From Parus major (Eukaryota; Chordata; Aves; Passeriformes; Paridae): DNA of 64,000 nt. Location of the stretch: NCBI RefSeq assembly GCF_001522545.3, contig NC_031771.1, positions 30,446,884 through 30,510,883 on the forward strand, read 5' to 3'. Position numbers and translations under genes: made by a program. Positions 49,464 through 60,600 of the stretch are shown piece by piece. How positions within the stretch are numbered: the stretch's first letter is position 1; each line of letters starts with the position of its first letter. Under the pieces are notes generated by a model. That model had not been told where the DNA came from. It saw only the letters and a list, made by a program, of their open reading frames with translations, and did not search any database.

Positions 49464-50333
49464 GCCCGCGCCGCTCCGGCACCGCCCCGGGGCGCGGCCC
49501 TGCCGGCGGAGGGGCCTCGGCCGGGGCTGGGCTGAGCCTCGGCCTGAGCTGCCGGCCCATCGGCCAGCACGGGTCCGTGCCCCCAGCCCGCCCTGGGGTG
49601 CCGCGCTGCTCGCTGGCCATGCTCGGTGCAGTTCTCTCGGCAGCCCGCCACTGAATTCACAACGGAGACCGCTTACAGCAGGCTCCGGGCTCGTGTCCCT
49701 GCGGGGCCGTGGCTCTGGAGGCAGCGCTGGGGGGGCAAAGTACCCCGGTAGCAGATGGGTGGCCAAAGCGTGGGGTAAAGACAGCGTAAGTGTTGATGTC
49801 AGCCTGCAGCGAGGAGTGCTTTCTCACCTCCAATTGGTCCTGCAGGGACTTCTTGAGGAAAGGATGGAGTCTATGCAGCTACTCTTTCCAGTGGATCCGG
49901 TTGCCCCTTCAGATCACGAAAAGTTTTAGCATTCATGAGGCACTTCATACATTTTCTAAAATGTTTCTGGCCCTGTAGTATATATTGGGAAGAGACACAT
50001 TTTCTTTAAAACATGTGCCTGGTAACTTGGTTCATTTTCGAACCCTTTGTGATCACACTGAGACAGACTTTGGCCACTCACACTGTCTACTCCCTTATGG
50101 ATCGCTGTCTTATTGACATTGACAGCCTTGTGTATTCTGGATACTCCTTAACCACTTAGTTGTGCTTACTTATTATTTGGTAATTTTTGTTACCCTCTCT
50201 GACATTCTTCAGATATAACCTCTCTGAAATGAGAAGGATCCAAATGACACACTATTCAAGCATGTGCAAAGTATGAATTTCCTAAGCATCATATTTATTA
50301 TCTGTTATGTGCTCTGTTCATCTGCTAATGTAT

Positions 50334-50397
50334 CTTAACCTTCTGTTTGTTCTATAGGAACATCCCTTAACCTTCTGTTTGTTCTATGGGAACATCC
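50334..50397. repeat. 32-bp tandem duplication, two copies plus partial third
   Basis: Units at 50334-50365 and 50366-50397 (starting CTTAACCTTCTG) differ at one base, and an 8-base start of a third unit follows. Recent local duplication. Confidence 0.92.
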
Positions 50398-53300
50398 CTT
50401 AACCTAATGCTATTGATGACTCTGAAGAGGGTCAAAGCTGTAACAGGGGCCTGAAAGACAAGTAAGATTGTATCCTCTCCAAGTTGTGATTGTTCTAGGT
50501 GTACTACTTAAGAGAAGCCATGACTGTCACCCTGAACAGCTGCAGTGGCTCAGTCTCTCTTGAAAGCATGTTGAAGTACCAAGGGGTGAAAGCTGCTCTT
50601 GAGATATGAGCTTTGTCAGAGAAGTTCCAAGTTTTTTATCTCAGTTTCTGTGACTTTTCCTGACTTTTTCTAGAAAAAATACTCAACTGAAACCTCCCAT
50701 TCAGAGCATTTAGATTCATCACTTGCATTCATTTGTTCTTGCTTAATACAGATACACACATTTAATGAACAGGACAACTATCTTAAATTAAAAAGAAGCC
50801 TTAAACTTGCTGGTTTGACTCCTGTGATAACAGCAAGCTTTGTTCCAATTTCTCAGCCTAAATGCTCATTTTCCCTCCTCCTTATTGTGCTTTCTCTTTT
50901 TTTCATTCTTGACAAGAATACAGATCCTACTAATCAGCAACCAGATGAAAAAGTTTTCAGTGACAGTGAAGTGAGGCCACAATTTGCATACATATATGCA
51001 GTGTGTGTAGATAAAATAAAAAACCCAAATTATCCTAACTGTAATTTTAAAATCCTAAATGCCCAGTAAGTTTACATTTATTAGCACTCATTTGAATAGC
51101 TATAATTTTATATATAATTGTAAACCTTGTTTCTACTGAATGGAAATTGAAGGGCTCTCAATGGATTACTGAAGAGTGCAGTTAGGGAATAAATTACAAG
51201 TTTAAATATTTGAAGTGCATAAATACTTACTGCATACACCACCAGTTAACATATTTAGAAGTATGTGATTACCAGTTTCAACTGTTTTATGTAAAACATG
51301 TGTGTAATCTTTATAGTAGTAGTCCACTCTTGTTCTCACTAGATCACTCAATCTTTGTTTAGGTTTTGATATTCCATTTTAATTACTAGATTCACAGTCA
51401 TTTTTTATAGTGAGAGCTGTTAGTGATGTGGTTAGGTTTTAATAAAGTAACATTCTCTTCTGCTTAATTCCTGTTCCGTCTTCCATCAAATTTTGCAGAC
51501 ATTGTCATTTTAGTGTATACTACTTGAAAGTCTGGCTCCTGAAGGATGATGGGTGGGCAGATAAAGATATGGCCTGCTCTTAAATTATTTCCACTGCATC
51601 TCCATCAGTAATGATGAACTTCGTAACTGATCAGGATATCAGTAACTGATAAGGGTAAGATAAAAAGATGTGGTATAGCCCACCAATGGCCCAACATTAT
51701 ATACACAAGAGTAAATGCTCTGCTTAGGCATTACCTTTGCCATAATACTAATAATTACAATATTTGGGGACTAGCTGTCCCAATTGTAGCCTCACAAAGA
51801 GGCATAACATCTACTTTTCTTCCTCTCAGTTTTATTTAAAATTTGGCATGAATGGAAACAGGATTGGGCTCACAAACTTTTTCACATTCAGCTGTAAGAT
51901 ATAATTATCATTACTGTTTCTCTTTCACACTACAATTACTACTTAAACTGTATTCAGTTCTATGTAAAGAATACAGTCTCTGCTCTGAGAATATAGGGTT
52001 GTGACAGATCCCAGCATTGCTTAAAATACAAATGGAAAGTGAAATGGTAAAAATAAGAGTAGAAATTTTTATTTGTATGAATTGGTTGTAATAATCCTGA
52101 AAGCCATACTGTAGAAAGTGCAGTCTATGTTCTAGCCTGATATTACAGACACTTCAGAAGTACTCATTTTATTTCAAACTCGTGTAAATTTTTTTAATCC
52201 TGCAGAGGCTAAAAAAACAGTTCACTGCAAAATATGTTTAATACAAAGGAACCTTTCACTTTCAGATTTTCACATCATGTAAATGTCAACTTTTTGTGTT
52301 GAACAGCACGGGGCTATTTATGCATGGTAATCATGTAATCAAAAACTGCCACTTGCTGTGCAGATTTTTCTTCCTAAGTAAAATGCCTGTCAAAAAGTCT
52401 GTGGCCTTTAAATGAAAGCTATAGAAAAAAAAAAAAAAAGAGTGTTACGCTGGTATTGATAAAAACTCTTTCAGTCTTTCACTAATTAATATACAAATTT
52501 GAATGCTGGAGGCATAGTGTGGCCATGGGTTACTTCAGCTAATCTATTAGTACAGATCATTTGGCAAAATGTCTTACATGTCCATAATGAAGTCCGGAGA
52601 TAGGACTGATGAAAACAGGCAGATAATATGGCTGCACACAGAGAATGTGGACTGCTTTATGCAGCTGAGACAAAGAGAAAAATAATAGCAAAGAGAAAAA
52701 GTGTGAAAAATAGAATTTGCATTTTTGATTATTTTTAAAATTGTTACTGGTTTCCTAAATATATTAAAAAGCAAATAAATTTAGGTTAAAGAAAGGATAC
52801 AACTTCATATCTAGTTTGAGAAATATAAACCAGAAGTATAAAACTTCAGAATTATGTATCACAATGTATCTTGCTTTGTGCTAAAGATGAGTTTGAGTTT
52901 TAAATGGTTTGGCACTTAAGCAAATGCCCAATTTGCAGGGTGAAAAGTACTCCGTCTCAGAGTAATTTTCTTTCACTTTCTTCTAATATTTTCAAAATCA
53001 CATTTCTGTTGATATTCCATTATAAAGCTGTCACAATATGACAAGGATTTATTTGAATTATATAAAGGGAAACACAAAGCTTTTTCTGAAAGTATTTGAG
53101 TTCAGATTATATACTTTCTAGGGTGACTTTCTGAAAAAGAGGAATGTTTGAGATAATTACCTTGGGAAAACTACTGATAAAATTGAAATAAAGGTAGAAG
53201 ATTAAATTTCAAGGAAAAATTAGTTGATTTTTTTCTCCCTCTCAATTTTCTGAATAGTTTGCTTGAAAATCTTAAAATGAACTTGTCAAGAACTAGTTTA

Positions 53301-54265
53301 TGTAAACTAACTTTTTAGGCTGTATGGTTAAGTATTAACATTCCAACAAATACTCTTCTGAATATTTTAAGTTCTGAAGTTACCTGTTTTTTTTTTACCT
53401 CAGTGTATTAGTCCAGATCCCAATGTTTTGCATAGAAATATTGGCAAAGGGATGTCCTTGATATCAGTGAAAATTCCACTCCAGGAACACATAATAAACT
53501 GCTCATTCTGTGAGCACCTGCTTGTATCAGAATTAACGGACTAAATCTTTTCATACCTTTATATTTGACTTAAATTTCTCCTTCATTTTTTTCACTTTAC
53601 TGTAACTCCAATTTTAATAGACATTCTGCATAGCTGCAAGTACTGATCCTGAGCTATTTTACTGAACAATGAGTTTGCAATACTTCTAGTCCTTCTTACA
53701 CAGAAGTTATTCTGTGAGAATAACAGAGAAGGTTATTTGAAATGAAGATTAACTCAATTTCTGGAACAGCAACATGATATGCTTTTCACTTTCTATGAAC
53801 AACCTCTCTGCTAGTTATGTGTAGTAACTAGACCTATGTGATTATTATTGCTATGCCTCCCTGAATATAATATTTTAATGTCTTTGATTTCATTGCCTCT
53901 TTGTACAACAAAAAAATCTGTACAATGTGTGAGGTATATCCCACTTGCTTTTTTCCAGTCTACTGCTTTTTTCTTTTTCACTGAATGCCTCCTCAAGGGA
54001 CATAGACTCTGCAAATACTGTTCCTCTGCTCTTGCATAGATGCATATGAAAAAATTAATAGATTGATAAATAGATTGATTCCTTTAGCATACTATGTCTC
54101 TTTTCACAGTGTAAATTGCTCCCAGTTACTGTTCTTAGGTAAGTTCACCATGAGCATTACTAGAGGAAATGGGTGATTTGAACTGTTGGTTTGCAATAGG
54201 CCAATCCTGGATACCCAGGACTGCCTAAAGGAGTCCACCTGTCTGTCTTGTCGTGCATTCAGGAA

Positions 54266-54280
54266 GCACTAGATGGCAGT
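54266..54280 (+). promoter_or_regulatory. CTCF-like motif
   Basis: GCACTAGATGGCAGT fits the core CTCF consensus (CA-S-Y-AG-R-K-GGC-R-S) at all core positions. It lies in the spacer between two divergent promoters, a plausible insulator position. Occupancy cannot be judged from sequence. Confidence 0.45.
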
Positions 54281-57200
54281 ACATCAGTTGTTTAAATGTG
54301 ATTTTAATTAACGAGCTGTAGCCGTTTTCTTCTGAGAAAGGGGCATATTGGTTCGTTGACCTGGTTAGGACTACTTTACAAGATTGCTCTTAGAGTGGGG
54401 AATATGATGGAGAAGTACACGTACTTTGATGGGCTTGCATGTAATATGTACCTTACAGTTCTTATCTATGAAGAAAATTACTTTTGCTTTGTTTTTCAAC
54501 AATGTTTTGACAAGCTAAACAAGTATGACAGAACACAACAATAAACAACAATCTTTTCTACACTCTTATAAAGTAAAATAATCAGGAAAAAAACCCCAAT
54601 GACTGCTTATGATGTATTGTTTGCTAAAAACTAAATGTTGCAAATAAGTCAATTAATTTTTTTCTGCTGTTGGCTGTACACAAAGATGGTGCATAACTTA
54701 TTTCAGTGATGTATAATTGTGTGTTACAGGTGAAACTTCTCATCAGCTTTGCACATTGCTGATTGGGATGGTCCAACTTTTCCCAAGATCCTTGCTGCAG
54801 GTTTCTGCTGCTACCTTTGCATCATGTCTAAGTGATAACATGGCTACAAGGTGAAATCTGATAATTTTTGATGGGATTTCTTCTGGTTTGGTGAATGGAA
54901 CCCACTCAGTACAGAGACCTGACTGCCTTATCCAGTTTACAGGAAGCAACACAAGTCTGCAGGTATGAGAGCAGGAGTCAGTCTACCTCTTTCACAGTCA
55001 TCTCAGGAATACACTGTATGTGAAATCCAAACCTTTGCAGCACTGGGCCTTAGATCTGCTCAACAAGATATATACTCTGCATCTTCGTAGTTTGCAGTAC
55101 AAATATGAATCATAGCTATGACCTACATTTGCTTCCATTCGTAACTCTTACTTCAGCTAGGACTTACTTTGAGAAGCTTTAATCTAGCAGGAACACAGCA
55201 CTGACAACAGGGACCTGACTTCTCCAGCAAGTAGAATTCAAAAATGTCATACCATTTGCTTTTTATGCGGCCCTTTTCCAGAAATAGGATTAGAATACTT
55301 ATAGTCTGTTTACTAGATTGTGTGTCATATCAAGTCCTTTTGGAAATCACACTGTATCTGGTTTTGAACACTGAAAAACCAGTTCATAGTTACTAATTTT
55401 CATCATCATCATTATAAAGTCCATGAATTTCACAGAATAAATCTTATCCCTTCACCTATTTTCATTAAGTATATGTCATTCTTAGTGCTCCAGCAATTGT
55501 CTACACAGGAGAAGAAATGCTAGAAGAGACTAAATATTTTAATCCGTGCTTAATTGTATTTAACTGATTTTGATCACAGTACAATTTCTCTTTGATAGCA
55601 GCTGCTTTGCTATTCCTTATTTCACAATCCCAATTTACATGTTTTATTTTTTCTCTCTCTGCCTACTCTCCCGTACATATTTCTCTGCAATCTGGTCCCT
55701 TTCTCAGTCTGCTGCATGCACTTTCTTGCATTTCCTTTTCACACTACTTTTCAGTGTAATTCTTCTCAACTGCATTCATGTCGTTAGCTCAATGGTTCTC
55801 TGAAACTTTAAATATTCCATGCTTCTGAAGCAAGCAAAAGGAGTCTCTTCCACTAGAGTGAGGCCTTTTAAGATTAGGTAATGCTGGATTAATGCTGATA
55901 TTAGTGCTAGTACCTTAGACAAAAGAATGGAGTAGTAGTTAGTGTCTGTGTAGAACTCGTGTCCTGTCATGAATTCCACAAAGGTTCTTGTGGATTTGTT
56001 TAGATACAGAGGCCTGGGTTGCATAAAGGTCTGCTTCTGGATGATTATGTTATTGAGGGTGAAGTGCACAGGAAAAAAAAAGCATGTGTGCCCTCATGTA
56101 TTTTGGATAAATGCATACTTATCTTTACATAGATTTTGTACATGATTTACTCACAACTCAATTCAGTATGATGCAAATATAATGGATAAAAAAGCTAAAA
56201 AGTGAAGAAGAAAATTGTTTTTCTGTTTGAAGCAATAGGAGAGCTACTTAAGTATTCAATTGTAGAGCACTTCCTTTCCTCCTCCCTGTTCATGAAAAGT
56301 ATCTCAGCCTCAGCAGCATAAGCATTGTACCCAAATCCTTCAGAAGTTATGACTTCTAATATCTTAAACAGGGGCAAATGTTCTTACCACCTTATTTTTC
56401 ATCCTTTTTGGAATGTCTTTCTAACCTATATTTGTCAGTTATAAATAAGTAATAACTTATATCAGTGTTCTCTGTGGCTAAACCTAAACCAGATTTCTTC
56501 CAATGTGACCATGTCAGCATAGAGCACGATCCCTTAAATGGGCTAATAAAACACCACATATGTATGCAGTCACATCAACTTTTACCAGGATTAGTTATTC
56601 TATTTGTAGGACCATGTAACCTGTGGGACTGTCTTGTTAGCAAGCAGAGCTTTGCTAGCATAACTTCATTTTCACTGGATTTGCTGATGGATAGTATTGG
56701 GGTTTCTATATCAGTAAATTATTTCTAGTGTGAACAGATCTGAAGAACCGTGTGATCCTAAGTACGTGTTGGCCACATTCCTTTGTAGCTCACTAAAACA
56801 AGTGGGAAAGCGCTAAGAGTTATTACAGGGACAGCCTGAAATATGACAAGGAATTTTCTCAGTAAATGCAGTAATTTGCATGGCTGCAGCATAAACAAAA
56901 ATGACAGCTGTTTCATCATAGATAAGATACATAGCCCATTTCCTTTGAAAACTACATACATACACCCACAGACATATATAAATAAGTTTTTTCTCTGAAA
57001 GTTCTTTTCTAAGAAGAGGTATTGGATCAAGCAGAATCCCATAAAAATCTAGACATTGTATTTAAAGGATGCATTTTCTCATGGTTAGAGATACAAGTTG
57101 TTTTGCCATAACCACATAATGTATTTCAGATGAAGTTTTTGCTTTGATTCCTCTTGAAATTACTTAATTACAAATATGTAATTTTCAGGGAAAAAAAAAA

Positions 57201-57357
57201 AAATTGAACCTTGCCCTGTAAGTTTCTTTCTGATACTCTGCATCACAGAAGTTAACTGAAATAATGTTGAATATTTGGCTCTGAAGCCAAAACAACACTG
57301 CAAGAAAATGAGAGAAGTCACAGGTTGGAAATGCTTAATGTTCCCTTTAAGAATAAA

Positions 57358-57965
57358 TGTTTCTGCTGGTTTTGGCTGAGGTAGAGTTAATTTTTTTCAC
57401 AGTGGCTGGCATGGGGCTGTGTTTTGGATTTGTGCTGAACACGGGGCTGATAATGTGGGGATGTTCTTGTTATTGCTGAGCAGAGCTTGCACAGAGCCAA
57501 GGCCTTTTCTGCTTTTTGTACAGCTGTGCTGGTGAGGAAGGTAGGTGTGCATGGGAGGCTGAGAGGAGACACAGCCAGGACAGGTGACCCCAACTGACCA
57601 AAGGGACATTCCCACACCATATGACATCATGCTCAGTGTATAAAGAAGGGGGAAGGAGGAAGCGGAGGATATTTGGAGTGATGGGTGTTTGTCTGCCCAA
57701 ATAACCCATGCATGTGATGGGGCCCTGCTCTCCTGGAAGATGAGCTGAGGCACTGCTTTCCTGGATGGCCTGGGAAGTAGTGAATTAATTACTTGATTTG
57801 CTTTGCTTGTGTGTGCAGCTTCTGTTTTCTCTGTTAAACTGTCTTAATCTCAACCCAAAAGTTCTCTACCTTTTAGCCTTTTAATTTTGTCCCCAATCCT
57901 ACTGCTGGGGGAGTGAGCAAGTGGCTGCCTGGGGCTTGGCTACTGGCTGGGGTTAAACCACAACA
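57358..57965 (+). mobile_element. Solo LTR of an avian endogenous retrovirus (better preserved copy)
   Basis: Starts TG and ends CA. Shares with the 14331 copy the words GGCTGTGTTTTGGATTTGTG and CTGAACAC-GGGCTGATAAT. It has a CRE-like TGACATCA (57622-57629), a TATA box TATAAAG (57639-57645) and the tail GGCTGGGGTTAAACCACAACA. These are the parts of a retroviral U3-R-U5. No internal retroviral genes lie beside it, so it is a solo LTR. A clean target-site duplication was not seen. It is in the same orientation as KLHL2 and about 2 kb before that gene's CpG island. Confidence 0.88.
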
Positions 57966-59600
57966 ACCTTGCTATACATTGCTTCCATGTTAGCATGGAG
58001 CAGAATCTGCAGCTGCCTACCTACTTGCAGGATCTGTATGTGAAGAGTGTACAAAGCCCCTCATCTTCCAGAGCAGCTCACAACTTTACAATGGTCTCGT
58101 GTGGACCCTTAAACAAAACACAGTAGAATTAGCTTAGGTCTTACAGATCAGTAGAATTTGGGATCCTTGTCTTACAAAGTGACATCCAGGAGTTTACTCT
58201 AAATTATAGAAACCTGGAAGTGTGATGTGACAATCATCATCCACTCTTGGATCTACCTAGGCCACATTTGCTTATGAAATCACACCTCAGTCATGCTATG
58301 CTATGTAGAGCCAGCTGAATTTTAAAACTCCATTTCAGAGAGCATTATTTCTGGCTGGGTCCTTTGGAGCAGACTTCCCTGCAAGCAGGTTTTGTTGTGT
58401 ATTTAAATCTTTAGCAAGTACCTTGTCTTCTCCAATACAACCCAGAGGCAAATCTAGTTGTCTCTCGAGAAGAGACAAATTCAGTAGTTGCAAAGCACAG
58501 ACTTCATAAAAACAGGCACTGCCAATTGTGATTATTTAATTTAGAAAAACCTCCAGTGGTAACCCATTGAAAAAATTTTGAAGTGTTCCCAAATCAAACA
58601 TCACTGTGAAAGAGGATTGGTAAACTGAGAAAACTAAAATGGCACTTTTCAAGTGAGAAGTATTATTGGAAATTAGCAAAAATGAAAGTAGCAGATTAAA
58701 ATACATTTAGTTTTAATACCCAGTGATTTTATTATAAACACTGGTGAAGGCTTTCCATCTGTAATAGTCTTCACCCAAAACACACCTGCCATTTTGTTTT
58801 GCATCTTGCTTGAAACATACTGCCCTCAAACTCTTCTCACTCTTAGAAAACTAGCGTTGGTCGGTTATTAGTAGATTTATTAATATAGAGATACTATTAC
58901 AATTTAAAATATTTTACTTCAGTGAAGAAGCATTTTAATTTTACAGACACAATCAGATTTTAAATATCTGAATTGTGTTCAGCCTGCTAAACCCATTTTC
59001 CACTACATGATCTTCAAAGATTTTGAAGTAATTTACAGAGCTTTAAATACAGTAAATTCTTCTCTAGTGCCCCAAGTCAGAAGTTGCTAAATGTAGCATT
59101 CTTGATCATTGCTTGAATTAGTGTTGTTTACAAAGACATGTTTGAAATAGATCCCTATTTGTTTTTCTTTTTGCCATTTTGCATCATAGAGACTACTTCA
59201 GGAAACATTAAAACACAATTCAAGTACTTCGTGATCAACGTCGGCAATGTTTACACAGGAGGCCAGCTGTTTTGAGCACCTGTGTTCCTGTCGGACTTGA
59301 TAAAACAAAGCCGATGAGATCCAGCAGGTCACAGCGAATAGAGCCTGTTCAACTCCTCCGTCCCGGCGCACTTTTGCTCTTCCCTTAGACCCCTGCTCGA
59401 GCAGAAACCACCGACATGCGCTGGTGTCGGGCCAGCTCCTTGGCCAGCCTGCCAAGAAGATGCCCATGACCCTCATGGCGTGCACCTGCTGGTGGATTTT
59501 CTCACTGAGGAGACCTGGCACAGCTTTTTTTTGTTGTTCGTTTGTTTTTTTTCCCATGGGACAGAGCACCTGTGTGGACAGAGCGCCCCAAGCCATCCTC
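57966..59600. other. Spacer upstream of the KLHL2 CpG island
   Basis: AT-rich to about 59200, then rising GC. No gene or repeat family is recognised, apart from a T/G-rich run at about 59525-59555. It may include distal KLHL2 promoter sequence. Confidence 0.65.
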
Positions 59601-60600
59601 GCTGGTGCTGAGGACACCCTGACCCGGGCGCTCGGCGGGACGTGTCGCTGCGCAGGGCAGCGCAGGGTGTCTCTCCGGCCGGGCCCTGAGCCACCACTTT
59701 CCTGGGAAGCGGGATACGCGCACTTGGGCGCTAGACCCTAGCTCATCCCACTCGGAGGCCACGCTTCTCTCTGTAAGGGCAGCGGCGTCTCAGCCTCCTC
59801 TTCCTGACGTCCCTGGCCCGAGGCTGTCCCAGCTCCAGAGCGGAAGGCTCTGGCGAGGCGCTCCGTGCCCACCGCGGCTCCCGCAGCTCCGGCCGCCACC
59901 GCAGCAGGCACCTCACGGGCCATGCCGGGCCCCGCCGCGCCTGCGCAGAGCGGCCCGTCCCCGCCGCGCCCTCCCGCGGGCGGGCACCCGGAAGCGGCAG
60001 CGCCGGCGGCTCCCGGCGGCGGCGGGGGCTCGGCCGGGCGGGCGCAGCCGCTCCCCGCACCCCGCACCAGCGGCGGGGCAGCGCAGCTGGCATGGTGCTG
60101 GCCGCAGCTCGCCGCGCCCGCGTTGCACGGAGGAAGCCCGAGCGGAGCCGCGATGGAGATGCTGCTGCCGCCCGTGTGAGTGCGGCGGCGGCGGCGGGGC
60201 GGGCGGGGAGGCAGCCGGGCGGCCGGAGCCCGCCGGGACGGCGGTGCGGAGCGGAGCGCTGTGCGGTCCGTGGGCTGGGGCGGCGGGGCGGGCCCGACCG
60301 CGCAGCAGCGAGCGGAGGTGCGGCGACGCTCCGCAGCCCGGCCGGCCGTGCCGGGCCCCTCGGCACCGGGGGGAGCGGTGCCTGCGGACGGGGGACGCTC
60401 GGAACCGGCCGGGGGCAGCGCCGGCGGCAGGGTCGTGTCGGTGACCTGGTGGCCCGGCGCTCGGAGATGCCCGCTTGAGCCGCTGCGGGTGCCGGCCGCG
60501 GGCACCGTGAGGCGGGGGTAGCGGGCGCGGGGCTCCCGCGGGCGGGCAGCGCTGCCGGCACCCCCGCCCCGCCGCCTTCCCGTGTGCCTTCCAGCTTGTG
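59600..60600. promoter_or_regulatory. KLHL2: KLHL2 promoter CpG island
   Basis: Extremely CpG-rich, spanning the 5' UTR, exon 1 and start of intron 1. It contains an NRF1-type site GCGCCTGCGCAG (59937-59948) and an ETS core CCGGAAG (59988-59994) about 160-215 bp before the start codon, both usual in TATA-less CpG promoters. Large open frames on both strands here are compositional. Confidence 0.8.
60153..60175 (+). CDS. KLHL2: KLHL2 coding exon 1
   Basis: 23 nt encoding MEMLLPP and two bases of V8, ending at a perfect donor GTGAGT (60176). Human has METPPLPPA at this place, so start, length and exon boundary all agree. Confidence 0.9.

Larger units (their letters stand above)
48950..49640. 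promoter_or_regulatory. TMEM192: TMEM192 promoter CpG island
   Basis: CpG-rich block covering TMEM192 exon 1 and the DNA upstream of it. The start codon at 49325 lies inside. Long open frames on both strands here are a by-product of GC-rich composition. Confidence 0.85.
49641..57357. other. Intergenic spacer between TMEM192 and KLHL2, proximal part
   Basis: No gene recognised. It contains a 32-bp tandem duplication at 50334-50397, an A run near 52424, and a CTCF-like motif at 54266-54280. The DNA is AT-rich with only short chance frames. Confidence 0.7.

Noticed and set aside
49000..49766. Minus-strand frames of up to 206 codons at the TMEM192 island
   Set aside because: Not in the TMEM192 frame. 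They contain promoter GC boxes read as protein, with low-complexity composition.
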